NCBI GenBank assembly: GCA_050916095.1
Contig: CP050901.1
Location: 3,844,001-3,908,000, forward strand
Origin: JANPCX01 sp050916095
GTDB lineage: Bacteria; Pseudomonadota; Gammaproteobacteria; Burkholderiales; Burkholderiaceae_C
Length of the DNA stretch: 64,000 nucleotides
Reading direction: 5' to 3'
Shown: positions 47,304-55,010 of the stretch, piece by piece
Layout: the number at the start of each line of letters is the position of its first letter
How positions within the stretch are numbered: the stretch's first letter is position 1
Translations under genes and position numbers: made by a program
Notes under the pieces: generated by a model
Told to the model about the DNA's origin: nothing
Seen by the model: only the letters and a program-made list of their open reading frames with translations
Databases searched by the model: none

Positions 47304-48368
47304 ATGACCGCCTTGCACATCGGCCACATCCCGTTGGCCAATCGGCTGTTTGTTGCCCCGATGGCAGGGGTGACGGACCGACCGTTTCGCCAACTGTGCA
47401 AGCGCTTGGGTGCGGCCTATGCCGTCAGCGAAATGGTGACCTCGCGCAAAGACCTGTGGAATTCGCTGAAAACCAGCCGCCGTGCCAACCATGACGGTGA
47501 GGTCGCGCCCATTTCAGTGCAAATTGCCGGCACCGAGGCCGCCATGATGGCCGAGGCGGCCGCCTACAACATTGATCGGGGCGCACAGATCATTGACATC
47601 AACATGGGTTGCCCCGCCAAAAAGGTCTGTAACAAATGGGCAGGTTCGGCCTTGATGCAGGACGAGCCGCTGGCGCTTCAAATCATTGAAGCCGTGGTCG
47701 CTGCGTGCGCGCCGCACAACGTGCCCGTCACCTTGAAGATGCGCACGGGCTGGTGTGACGCCGAGCGTAATGCACTGCGTTTGGCCCTTGCGGCAGAAAA
47801 CGCTGGCGTCGCCATGGTCACCGTGCATGGTCGCACTCGGGAACAAGGCTACAAAGGTTTTGCCGAGTACGACACCGTCGCTGCCGTGAAAGCCGCCTTG
47901 CGCATTCCGGTGGTGGCCAACGGCGACATTGACAGCCCGGAAAAAGCACGCGATGTGCTGGCCTACACAAAAGCCGACGCCGTGATGATCGGCCGCGCCG
48001 CGCAAGGCCGCCCCTGGATATTCCGCGAAATCAACCACTTCTTGGCCACAGGCGAACACCTGCCCGCCCCCGAGGTCTTGCAGGCCAAGGCCTGGCTCAT
48101 CGAACACCTGCATGACCACTACAGCCTTTACGGTGAACACACCGGCGTGCGAACTGCCCGCAAACACATCGGCTGGGCGGTGCGTGGCCTGCCCGGCGGC
48201 GAGGTGTTCCGCGACGAGATGAATTTGCTGGACTCAAGCGACGCGCAGTTGCAACGTTTGGGACTGTGGTTTGATCAGTTGGCCGATGCCCACCGCCTGC
48301 TTCCTCAAGCACCACACCTACCTCCAGTCCACGCGGCCAATGATGCGCCTGCTTTGCTGCAAGCCTGA
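47304..48368 (+). CDS. dusB: tRNA-dihydrouridine synthase B
   Basis: DusB reduces uridine to dihydrouridine in tRNA. The start at 47304 (MTALHIGHIPLANRLFVAPMAGVTDRPFR) gives 354 aa. FMN-barrel motifs are seen: ININMGCPAKKVCNKWAGSALM-type block with the catalytic cysteine, VTLKMRTGW, VHGRTREQGYKGFAEY, VVANGDIDSPEKA and MIGRAAQGRPWIF. It is followed after 24 bp by fis, the classic dusB-fis operon of proteobacteria. Confidence 0.96.
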   Translation: MTALHIGHIPLANRLFVAPMAGVTDRPFRQLCKRLGAAYAVSEMVTSRKDLWNSLKTSRRANHDGEVAPISVQIAGTEAAMMAEAAAYNIDRGAQIIDINMGCPAKKVCNKWAGSALMQDEPLALQIIEAVVAACAPHNVPVTLKMRTGWCDAERNALRLALAAENAGVAMVTVHGRTREQGYKGFAEYDTVAAVKAALRIPVVANGDIDSPEKARDVLAYTKADAVMIGRAAQGRPWIFREINHFLATGEHLPAPEVLQAKAWLIEHLHDHYSLYGEHTGVRTARKHIGWAVRGLPGGEVFRDEMNLLDSSDAQLQRLGLWFDQLADAHRLLPQAPHLPPVHAANDAPALLQA

Positions 48369-48392
48369 TGTTTTGAACCACCACAGTCCGTC

Positions 48393-48638
48393 ATGAGCAA
48401 TCAAAATAAGAAACACATTGAAGAGTGCATTCGCGAAAGCCTGGAGAGCTACTTCAAAGACCTGCGCGGCGTCGAGCCCAGTGCCATGTACGACATGATT
48501 CTTCAAGTCGTGGAAAAGCCACTGCTTGATGTCGTGATGAAAAAAGCCGAAGGCAACCAAAGCCGCGCCGCCGAGTGGTTGGGCATCAATCGCAATACGC
48601 TGCGGCGTAAGCTGGTGGAGCACAAGCTGGTGAAGTAA
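48393..48638 (+). CDS. fis: Fis-family nucleoid/transcription regulator
   Basis: The 81-aa protein is a single Fis unit: dimerisation helices (ECIRESLESYFKDL ... MYDMILQVVEKPLLDVVM) and the C-terminal helix-turn-helix QSRAAEWLGINRNTLRRKL. It is a little shorter than E. coli Fis (98 aa), as usual in betaproteobacteria. Its operon with dusB supports the assignment. Confidence 0.94.
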   Translation: MSNQNKKHIEECIRESLESYFKDLRGVEPSAMYDMILQVVEKPLLDVVMKKAEGNQSRAAEWLGINRNTLRRKLVEHKLVK

Positions 48639-48662
48639 CTGAGTGCAGCAGTGCTGTCCTCA

Positions 48663-48744
48663 AACCGTTTGGGCTGAGTCTGTCGAAGCCCTTTTGCCAA
48701 TCACCTCCGCACGCTGCCCTTCGACAGGCTCAGGGCGAACGGAG
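48663..48744. repeat. dispersed inverted repeat before purH
   Basis: The unit has a left arm ACCGTTTGGGCTGAGTCTGT followed by CGAAG. The inverse arm CTTCGACAGGCTCAGGGCGA ends ACGGAG. It belongs to the same repeat family as 50383-50456 after purH. It overlaps the probable purH promoter region. Confidence 0.8.
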
Positions 48745-48762
48745 TGAAAGAAGATCCAAACC

Positions 48763-50340
48763 ATGTACGCCCTCCTCTCCGTCTCCGACAAAACTGGCAT
48801 CCTCGACTTCGCCCGCGAGCTGCACCAGCTTGGCGTTCAACTGCTGTCCACCGGCGGTACGGCCAAGCTCTTGAGCGAAGCGGGCCTGCCCGTCACCGAG
48901 GTGGCTGACCACACCGGTTTTCCAGAGATGCTCGACGGCCGCGTCAAAACCTTGCACCCCATGATCCACGGCGGTTTGCTGGCGCGGCGCGACCATCCCG
49001 AACATGTGGCCGCGATTGAGCAGCACGACATCTCGCCCATCGATTTTTTGGTGGTCAACCTCTACCCCTTTGAAGCCACTGTCGCCAAACCCGGTTGCAC
49101 ATTAGAAGACGCGATTGAGAACATCGACATTGGTGGCCCCGCCATGGTGCGCTCGGCCGCCAAAAACTGGAAAGACGTGGCCGTGCTTACCGACGCCTCG
49201 CAATACGCCCAGGTGCTGGCTGAACTGAAGGCCGGTGGCATCCAGAAAGAAACCAAGTTCGCGCTGTCTGTGGCCGCCTTCAACCGCATCGCCCAATACG
49301 ACGCCGCGATCAGCGACTACCTCTCCAGCCTGCAAGCGGACGGCAGCCGCGGTAGCTTCCCCGGCCAAAGCAACGGCAGCTTCATCAAGCTGCAAGACCT
49401 GCGTTACGGCGAGAACCCGCACCAAGCGGCGGCTTTCTACCGCGACCTGCATCCCGCACCCGGCTCTCTCGTCACCGCCGTGCAATTGCAAGGCAAGGAA
49501 CTGAGCTACAACAACATTGCCGATGCCGATGCGGCGTGGGAATGCGTGAAGAGTTTCGACACCCCCGCTTGCGTCATCGTCAAACACGCCAACCCTTGCG
49601 GCGTGGCCGTGGGCGTGCACTCGGCCGAGGCCTACAGCAAAGCCTTCAAAACCGACCCCACCTCGGCCTTCGGCGGCATCATTGCCTTTAACACCGTGGT
49701 GGACTTGGCTGCTGCGCAGTTGGTCGCCAAACAATTCGTGGAGGTGTTGATTGCCCCGAGCTACTCGGACGAAGCCCTGGCCGTGTTCGCCGCCAAAGCC
49801 AACACCCGCGTGCTGAAAATTTCACTCGATGGCGTGGACAGAAACTCAAGCAGCGCTTGGAAACAAGGCCGCAACGCCATGGACGCCAAACGTGTGGGCT
49901 CAGGCCTGCTGCTGCAAAGCGCGGACAACCGCGAGGTGCAGCGCAGCGAGTTGAAAGTGGTCACCTCGGTGCAACCCACGCCCGCGCAAATGGACGACCT
50001 CATGTTCGCTTGGAAAGTGGCCAAGTATGTGAAGAGCAATGCCATCGTCTTTTGCGGCAATGGCATGACCCTGGGCGTGGGCGCGGGTCAAATGAGCCGC
50101 ATCGACTCGGCCCGCATCGCCAGCATCAAGGCCGAAAACGCTTCTCTCACCTTGAAGGGCTCCGCCGTGGCCAGCGACGCCTTCTTCCCCTTCCGCGACG
50201 GCCTGGATGTGGTCATCGACGCAGGTGCCACCTGCGTGATTCAACCGGGTGGTTCCGTGCGGGATGATGAAGTGATCGCCGCCGCCAACGAGCGCGGCAT
50301 TGCGATGGTGCTGACCGGGGTGCGGCACTTCAGGCACTGA
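48763..50340 (+). CDS. purH: bifunctional AICAR transformylase/IMP cyclohydrolase
   Basis: PurH performs the last two steps of IMP synthesis. The 525-aa protein has the N-terminal cyclohydrolase domain (ALLSVSDKTGILDFARELHQLG, LSTGGTAKLL, FPEMLDGRVKTLHPMIHGGLLARRD) and the C-terminal transformylase domain (DLRYGENPHQAAAFY, CVIVKHANPCGVAVG, TDPTSAFGGIIAFN, SDAFFPFRDGLD). The length is normal. Dispersed repeats lie on both sides. ruvC, its frequent downstream neighbour, is 6.3 kb further on, beyond the RNA-repair island. Confidence 0.97.
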   Translation: MYALLSVSDKTGILDFARELHQLGVQLLSTGGTAKLLSEAGLPVTEVADHTGFPEMLDGRVKTLHPMIHGGLLARRDHPEHVAAIEQHDISPIDFLVVNLYPFEATVAKPGCTLEDAIENIDIGGPAMVRSAAKNWKDVAVLTDASQYAQVLAELKAGGIQKETKFALSVAAFNRIAQYDAAISDYLSSLQADGSRGSFPGQSNGSFIKLQDLRYGENPHQAAAFYRDLHPAPGSLVTAVQLQGKELSYNNIADADAAWECVKSFDTPACVIVKHANPCGVAVGVHSAEAYSKAFKTDPTSAFGGIIAFNTVVDLAAAQLVAKQFVEVLIAPSYSDEALAVFAAKANTRVLKISLDGVDRNSSSAWKQGRNAMDAKRVGSGLLLQSADNREVQRSELKVVTSVQPTPAQMDDLMFAWKVAKYVKSNAIVFCGNGMTLGVGAGQMSRIDSARIASIKAENASLTLKGSAVASDAFFPFRDGLDVVIDAGATCVIQPGGSVRDDEVIAAANERGIAMVLTGVRHFRH

Positions 50341-50382
50341 GGGGCACTATTGATCTACACCTTGTTCACGACAACCTCCAGC

Positions 50383-50456
50383 CCGTTCGCCCTGAGCTTG
50401 TCGAAGGGTCTGGACCGAGGGATGCGCGCTGGCTTCGACAGGCTCAGCCCGAACGG
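50383..50456. repeat. dispersed inverted repeat after purH
   Basis: CCGTTCGCCCTGAGCTTGTC followed by GAAGG faces its inverse CTTCGACAGGCTCAGCCCGA ending ACGG. It is the same family as 48663-48744. In RNA it forms a strong hairpin between purH and the convergent HD-Pnk gene and may help end transcription on both strands. Confidence 0.8.
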
Positions 50457-50508
50457 TGTGTGGCGTCGCGATTTATGTAAAGCTCAATAAGCTACTGCGG
50501 ACACGAAA

Positions 50509-51654
50509 TCACTCCAGATAAATAACGCGGTGCGCTTCGCTCGGAAGCGGGACCTCCCATTTCAGCACCATCGCCTCCAGCGCCTTGTTGCTCAGTGAGG
50601 TGTCCCGACGGCCATTGCGCCTGAGCAACTCGGCGCGCGGGCGCTCCAGATAAACCAGCTCCACTTCGGCGCCATAGGCATACAAGAGGTCCAGCGTCTT
50701 GTCACGCATTTGCTGTGACAAGTGCGTGGCATTCCACACAAAGGCGGTTTTGCTGCGCAGCAACTCCTTGGCTTTGTCGACCGCACGGTGCGCCACCTGG
50801 CCTTCGTTCTTGCCATGCCGCAACCCCAGCTCCGTCCTGGCGTCATCGAAAGACACCACAGGCAAGCCAGGCCGATGAAGGCTCACCCAAGTGTCTTTGC
50901 CGGATGCAGGCAGTCCACACATCACCGTCACTTTCGAGCCCGGCTCCTGAAACAAGGGATAGTCGGGATGAACATCGGCGCCACGAAAGTAGCTGACACG
51001 CGTGTGGGCATCCACAAAGGCCCGTGGTTGGCCGTAACAACCCTCCTGACGCGCCAGCTCACGGAACAGCTCGATGTTGTCCAGCACGCTGTGCATGTCT
51101 GCACAAATACGCCCTCGCATGTCAGCCTCGGCCAAAGCGGCCAGCAGCCGAATGTCCAGCTGCCAGGACAACTCGCGCACGATGAACTCTGGGCTCTGGC
51201 GACTGCGCCGCTGGCCCATGACGTAGAAGGGCAATTGATGCACGGCAATCATGCGGCAAATGGCCTCTCTCAGTTGGAAAGGCGCACCGGCATCCCACAA
51301 CAAGATGCGGCTGTCCACAGCACCACGCGCCGAATGCCCGGGCTGGCCAATGGCACCCGTGGTGGGATCGACCACCGTCGTGCTGTGTTTGGACACGTCG
51401 TGTAGCAGCGCTGCGAGGAACAAAATCACCTGCTCCTCGCGTGTGCCCTGGGTGTACTCGGGCAACTGCAACAGTTCTTGCACGACCATGCAAGTGTGGG
51501 TCCAAACATCGCCCTCACCGTGGTACTTCGGTTCTTGCGGCGTGGTCTTGGCGTGCTCGAGCGCAGGGAAGGCCTCCAGGCAAGCCTGAAAGTCGGGCGC
51601 AGCACCAGGCATCGGGGCCAAGGCCTCGATGGTTTTCCATGTCGTGCTGTTCAT
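50509..51654 (-). CDS. HD-Pnk: HD-domain phosphoesterase fused to polynucleotide 5'-kinase
   Basis: The 381-aa protein combines two RNA end-healing activities. Residues about 1-215 form an HD phosphohydrolase domain (HGEGDVWTHTCMVVQELL, the metal-binding pair in AALLHDVSKHSTT, GHSARGA, AEADMRGR). Residues about 235-381 form a P-loop kinase: MCGLPASGKDTWV (Walker A), VSFDDARTELG, WNATHLSQQMRDK and a lid ERPRAELLRRNGRRD. This is the layout of the HD-Pnk enzyme characterised from Runella, which removes 2',3'-cyclic or 3' phosphates and phosphorylates 5'-OH ends. Its ATG overlaps the stop of the RNA ligase gene by 4 bp, so healing and sealing enzymes are made together. Confidence 0.9.
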   Translation of the reverse strand: MNSTTWKTIEALAPMPGAAPDFQACLEAFPALEHAKTTPQEPKYHGEGDVWTHTCMVVQELLQLPEYTQGTREEQVILFLAALLHDVSKHSTTVVDPTTGAIGQPGHSARGAVDSRILLWDAGAPFQLREAICRMIAVHQLPFYVMGQRRSRQSPEFIVRELSWQLDIRLLAALAEADMRGRICADMHSVLDNIELFRELARQEGCYGQPRAFVDAHTRVSYFRGADVHPDYPLFQEPGSKVTVMCGLPASGKDTWVSLHRPGLPVVSFDDARTELGLRHGKNEGQVAHRAVDKAKELLRSKTAFVWNATHLSQQMRDKTLDLLYAYGAEVELVYLERPRAELLRRNGRRDTSLSNKALEAMVLKWEVPLPSEAHRVIYLE

Positions 51655-52553
51655 GGTCGCCCCTCCTCGAACCTGCTCACGGGCAACGCAGACAACTCGT
51701 CCAGGCTTCGTACCGTGTGCAATCCCAGGTCCATCCAGCTTGCGGTCAAGCTGGGGCTGTAGATGTCTACCGCTGAATGCAATTGATTTGGAATCACAGG
51801 CCGATGTGCATGATGCGAGCCGGAGTCCAGGATGGTTTGGGTGAAGTCGTGGCGCACCAGTTTGTAGCGAGCGAGCACGTGCTGGTCATCTTCAATCTTG
51901 AGGTACAGGCCCTCCGACTTGTCAGACTTGTCCGTTTGCCGCCAACACAAGTCCAGCGGCAAACCTTCGCGGGCCACCGCATCCTCGAAGTTTTGCTTCC
52001 AGGCGAGGGTCTTGGCCAAGGAGCGGCAGACCAACTTCCACAACAGCTTCGGCTGCGTCGGCATCGGGCCTTCATACAAAACCGGCACTGACAACACCGG
52101 CTCCGCATGCAGCAGTTCATGCCGACGGCGTGTCGACAAAAACTGCTCGGTTGCACGATCGAAAATGTCGAACTCGTTGAAGTAGTGCGGCAAGGCGTCA
52201 TACCAAACGCTGTGTTTGGAAAAGGCCCACTCACCGTACATCACGTATCGGTCTTCAAGCAGGTGGAGCAAATGCTCCTCGTGTGCCCGAGCCCACAACT
52301 TCAGCAGATTGAACTGGCGCTCGCTGCCACCACCGGCCAAGTAGTGCCCTCGCGACTGCAGCAACAACTCTGCAGCGCCGCTGAAGGAGATGCCCACATT
52401 GGCACCGTCAATTTTTTCTTCAATCACGGCGCGGCAACCGACCAGGCTGCGCAGCGGAACTTGATCACTGGCATCGTCACCCGGCTGCAAACGAGAGCCT
52501 TCCAGGTGCGGTGTTCGAGGGTATTTGAGAAGGGGAATAGATTGGAGATGCAT
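51651..52553 (-). CDS. ATP-dependent RNA ligase (nucleotidyltransferase type)
   Basis: From the ATG at 52553 the protein is 300 aa and has the ordered motifs of the covalent nucleotidyltransferases. These are motif I EEKIDGANVGI with the AMP-accepting lysine, the SRGHY region, YGEWAF (III), HYFNEFDIFD (IIIa), EGLYLKIED (IV) and ARYKLVR (V). No OB-fold is evident, so it is an RNA ligase of the RNA_ligase family rather than a DNA ligase. It seals 3'-OH/5'-phosphate ends, those made by HD-Pnk. An alternative ATG at 52571 lies in the loop of a leader hairpin. A TTGACA promoter is seen at 52858-52888, giving a leader of about 300 nt. Confidence 0.87.
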   Translation of the reverse strand: MHLQSIPLLKYPRTPHLEGSRLQPGDDASDQVPLRSLVGCRAVIEEKIDGANVGISFSGAAELLLQSRGHYLAGGGSERQFNLLKLWARAHEEHLLHLLEDRYVMYGEWAFSKHSVWYDALPHYFNEFDIFDRATEQFLSTRRRHELLHAEPVLSVPVLYEGPMPTQPKLLWKLVCRSLAKTLAWKQNFEDAVAREGLPLDLCWRQTDKSDKSEGLYLKIEDDQHVLARYKLVRHDFTQTILDSGSHHAHRPVIPNQLHSAVDIYSPSLTASWMDLGLHTVRSLDELSALPVSRFEEGRP

Positions 52554-52614
52554 ATTCGTCGCCCCGGTCATTTCTGACCCAGAGCCCATGGGTATGGGGA
52601 ACCGACGAATTTGC
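52550..52614 (-). promoter_or_regulatory. hairpin in the RNA ligase leader including the start codon
   Basis: On the coding strand ATTCGTCG plus CCCC (5' arm, about 52599-52614) pairs with GGGG plus CGACGAAT (3' arm, 52554-52565) directly before the ATG at 52553. Inside, GGTCA-GAAA-TGACC (52566-52579) is a second hairpin closed by a GAAA tetraloop. A structure here could limit translation of the ligase. Confidence 0.6.
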
Positions 52615-52635
52615 AGGCGCGGGAGGTCGCATCCG

Positions 52636-52726
52636 TTGGCCGAGGCCAAACAAGACGAGTCGCGTAGAGGGATCACAGTTCGTTGAGGACTTGCTTGGAC
52701 TTCATGGCAAGCCAGAAGTCTCAACG
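52636..52726 (-). ncRNA. structured leader segments upstream of the RNA ligase
   Basis: Two more hairpins lie in the same leader. One is TTGGCC-TC-GGCCAA (52636-52649). The other is longer, CGTTGAGACTT pairing with AAGTCCTCAACG with one bulged base (52681-52726), and has a smaller CTTG/CAAG helix inside. With GGCGC/GCGCC at about 52745-52759 they make a series of four or five helices. This could be a regulatory leader or a small RNA. No known RNA family was recognised. Confidence 0.45.
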
Positions 52727-52857
52727 AGTGGTGCAACCTTCACAGGCGCAGACCGCGCCAACACAAAGCTGCATTCAAGCAGGCGTCGGCGTCAAATGAG
52801 GGTGACGAAACGGGACACGGTGCTCTCCAAGAGAGGGGGGTTAAAACAAGGGACGCG

Positions 52858-52888
52858 ATTCTAAGCTGATGCAGCGTGAGCTTGTCAA
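52858..52888 (-). promoter_or_regulatory. probable promoter of the RNA ligase/HD-Pnk operon
   Basis: The minus strand has TTGACA (52883-52888), a 19-bp spacer and TAGAAT (52858-52863). The -35 box is perfect and the spacing slightly long. It lies between rtcB and the ligase, so ligase and HD-Pnk can be expressed without rtcB. Confidence 0.55.
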
Positions 52889-52930
52889 GAAAAATGACGG
52901 AGACAGCTCAGTGGCGCACGCGGCAAGAAC

Positions 52931-52954
52931 GGCCGGGCACGGATGCGCCCGGCC
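52931..52954 (-). terminator. hairpin after rtcB
   Basis: GGCCGGGC pairs with GCCCGGCC around an 8-nt loop just after the rtcB stop. The minus strand continues GTTCTT, a weak T-tract. It is a likely transcription end for rtcB. Confidence 0.65.
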
Positions 52955-52962
52955 AGTTTGAA

Positions 52963-54357
52963 TCATGCCTTGAACGTCAGCCAAGGCCGCAGCCGCACAA
53001 CACCCTCGATGAGGCCAGCCTCCACTTGCGCATCAATGACAGGTCCGATGGGTTTGTAGGCTTGAGGGGCCTCTTCAATCAACCTCTCCTCTCTGAGCGT
53101 GACGCATTGCCATTCGGTTTGCCCTGGAGGAGCGATCTTCATGCCCCGCACTTCTTGCCTGCGCACACGCCGCCCAGCGCCATGGCTGCATGACCAAAGC
53201 CAATCAGGGTTGCCCAGCCCCCGGGCCACGTAGGAGCTGTCTCCCATTGATCCGGGAATGAGCGCGAGATCACCGGGACGGGCCGGCGTCGAACCCTTGC
53301 GGTGTATGTTCAACCCCTGTTCAGACAACACCACGTTGTGCGGCACGTCCACCACCATGCGCGAGTTGTCTGCACCCAGGAGTTGGGCCAATTCCAGCCT
53401 GACCAACTCGGCCAAAACAACGCGGTTGGCCCAGGCGTATCGAGCAGCCACGCCCATGGCCTGCAAATACTCGTGGGCCAAAGGACCGGCCAACGCGTAC
53501 AACTTGCTTTCAGGGTGCCGAACCCCTGACGGCCAGGCTTCTCGAGCGCGGTCCATCCACCGGCCACCGACGTAAAAGCCAATGTCGCGTGAGCCGCTGT
53601 GAATCATGACCACGACATCGCCAATTTTGAGACCGGCCGCATATGCGGCGTGCCGGTCAAGCACCTCGTCCACCACTTGCAGTTCGACAAAATGGTTGCC
53701 CGCGCCAGGGGTGCCAAGGCAAGGATCGCGGAACACCTCCCGCCCGCCTACAAACGACTCTGGTGCGTGCCGGGAATGGGCCTGAATGCTGTCCAGACCG
53801 ATGCAGCGTGACACCTCATCCGCCAAACGGTCACGGTCAACCCTTTCCCACAGACCATCGGGATGGATCCGATCGATGAAGGCCAGCGGACCTTCATCAA
53901 AAAGAGCCTTGAACGCCCGGGTATGCGTTGGAATGTTGCGCTCGTTCTCCAGCAGCACAGACTTGAGCCGTGCCATGAGGGCGCTTCTCAAAGGCGCCAG
54001 TTGAGCCAATGACACGCCGGTGGTCAAAAGACGCATGCCGCAGTTGATGTCGGTGCCAATGGCCGCGGGAATGACCACATCGATGGGCGTGGCCACCACA
54101 GAACCTACCGGAGCGATCGCGCCTGGATGGAAGTCTGGTGTGGCGCACGCGGTGCAGACCGCCGCCTCACCTTGCGGCGTTTTGACTGAGGCAAAAGCCA
54201 AGAGTTGTTTGACGGCCTTTTCTTCCAGCGGCAACGTCGCTGGAAGAAGAATGGTTGCGTCGGCGCTTTGATTGCGGACGGTGTAGACACCGTTCTCGTA
54301 ACGCAGGTCGATGTGAGAACGCGAGAAGGCGCGTTGGAGTCGAAGGAGATTGGACAT
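52963..54357 (-). CDS. rtcB: RNA-splicing ligase RtcB
   Basis: RtcB joins 3'-phosphate or 2',3'-cyclic phosphate ends to 5'-OH ends with GTP and manganese. The 464-aa protein has the metal-site cysteine in GTDINCGMRLL, FHPG, GTPGAGNHFVELQ, HSGSRDIG, DVPHNVV with HRKGSTPA, and the guanylated histidine in CSHGAGRR. The length fits (E. coli RtcB 408 aa, longer forms known). Neither the cyclase rtcA nor the activator rtcR is present. A sigma-70-type promoter is seen upstream rather than a sigma-54 one, unlike the E. coli rtcBA operon. The adjacent ligase/HD-Pnk operon makes this an RNA-repair island. Confidence 0.95.
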   Translation of the reverse strand: MSNLLRLQRAFSRSHIDLRYENGVYTVRNQSADATILLPATLPLEEKAVKQLLAFASVKTPQGEAAVCTACATPDFHPGAIAPVGSVVATPIDVVIPAAIGTDINCGMRLLTTGVSLAQLAPLRSALMARLKSVLLENERNIPTHTRAFKALFDEGPLAFIDRIHPDGLWERVDRDRLADEVSRCIGLDSIQAHSRHAPESFVGGREVFRDPCLGTPGAGNHFVELQVVDEVLDRHAAYAAGLKIGDVVVMIHSGSRDIGFYVGGRWMDRAREAWPSGVRHPESKLYALAGPLAHEYLQAMGVAARYAWANRVVLAELVRLELAQLLGADNSRMVVDVPHNVVLSEQGLNIHRKGSTPARPGDLALIPGSMGDSSYVARGLGNPDWLWSCSHGAGRRVRRQEVRGMKIAPPGQTEWQCVTLREERLIEEAPQAYKPIGPVIDAQVEAGLIEGVVRLRPWLTFKA

Positions 54358-54480
54358 GATGCTGTGCTTTCATCGGGGCAAGGCCCGGGCCTGGTACATC
54401 CAGGCGAAAAGATCTGCCCCCGGCATTCAACCGTGGCAACAAACCTTTTCTGCAGCAGCAGTCAGAAAAAGAGGAGCGCG

Positions 54481-54510
54481 ACTATAGCAGGGCGAGGTTT
54501 TAGTGGTCAA
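54481..54510 (-). promoter_or_regulatory. probable rtcB promoter
   Basis: TTGACC (54505-54510), an 18-bp spacer and TATAGT (54481-54486) on the minus strand form a good sigma-70 promoter about 120 bp before the rtcB start. No sigma-54 consensus was seen in the region. Confidence 0.6.
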
Positions 54511-54554
54511 TGCACACCGCGGCTGTCTTGCGCTGCTCAGCTCGTCTCAAAGGG

Positions 54555-54668
54555 CCCCAAGAGCCAATACACCACGGCTCGCTGCGCATCGCCTTGGTTG
54601 AAGAAGCATGGATCGCCACGATGTTTGGCGCAGCCAAACGAGCCGACTGCTGGTGTTGGCTCTTGGGG
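54555..54668. repeat. inverted repeat with CCCCAAGAGCCAA arms
   Basis: CCCCAAGAGCCAATACACCA (54555-54574) faces TGGTGTTGGCTCTTGGGG (54651-54668), an 18-of-20 inverted match. The space between carries partly complementary sequence. There is no gene inside. It lies at the right border of the RNA-repair island. Confidence 0.75.
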
Positions 54669-54684
54669 TCCCCGTGGGAGGCGT

Positions 54685-54870
54685 CGAGCAGCGCAGGACA
54701 AGACGGAAAAAGAAGTTCAGATGTTTGAGCCCGCAGGGCGAGTTTCTGAACTTCCCGTCTTGTCCGAGCAGCGCAGAGCAGTCCCGGTACTCCGGGACCG
54801 CCGGATTCGGGGTGCCCTTTTCTTTGCTTACTTTCTTTTGGGCAAGCAAAAGAAAGTGAGTGCGCTGTCG
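54685..54870. repeat. composite repeat between rtcB and plsC
   Basis: CGAGCAGCGCAG occurs as a direct repeat around an inverted pair GACAAGACGG / CCGTCTTGTC (54697-54764, with GAAGTTCAG / CTGAACTTC inside). A TTTTCTTTGCTTACTTTCTT and GCAAGCAAAAGAAAG palindrome follows (about 54817-54858). The encoded peptide fragments (for example FLLLAQKKVSKEKGTP) recur in misannotated frames of Burkholderiales, which marks it as a widespread repeat rather than a gene. Confidence 0.65.
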
Positions 54871-55010
54871 GGCGCATATCCCGACGCGGTGCACCGCATG
54901 GCAACCAGTGCGGGCCGACGTCCCGAAGCGGTGCAACGAACTCCAAACCCCTCACACGCAAGCAACCCAAAAAGCCGCCAGCCGGCGGCCACCGGCTACC
55001 ATTCGCCCCC

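Larger units (their letters stand above)
54358..55010. other. gene-free border region right of the RNA-repair island
   Basis: About 650 bases without a gene. They contain the rtcB promoter and leader (54358-54510), the two repeat units listed separately, and a short leader for the PlsC-like gene. Frames found in both directions lie within repeats. Confidence 0.65.

Noticed and set aside
54358..54520. Sigma-54 promoter for rtcB as in E. coli rtcBA
   Set aside because: No TGGCAC-N5-TTGC match was seen, and there is no rtcR gene; a sigma-70-type promoter is present instead.
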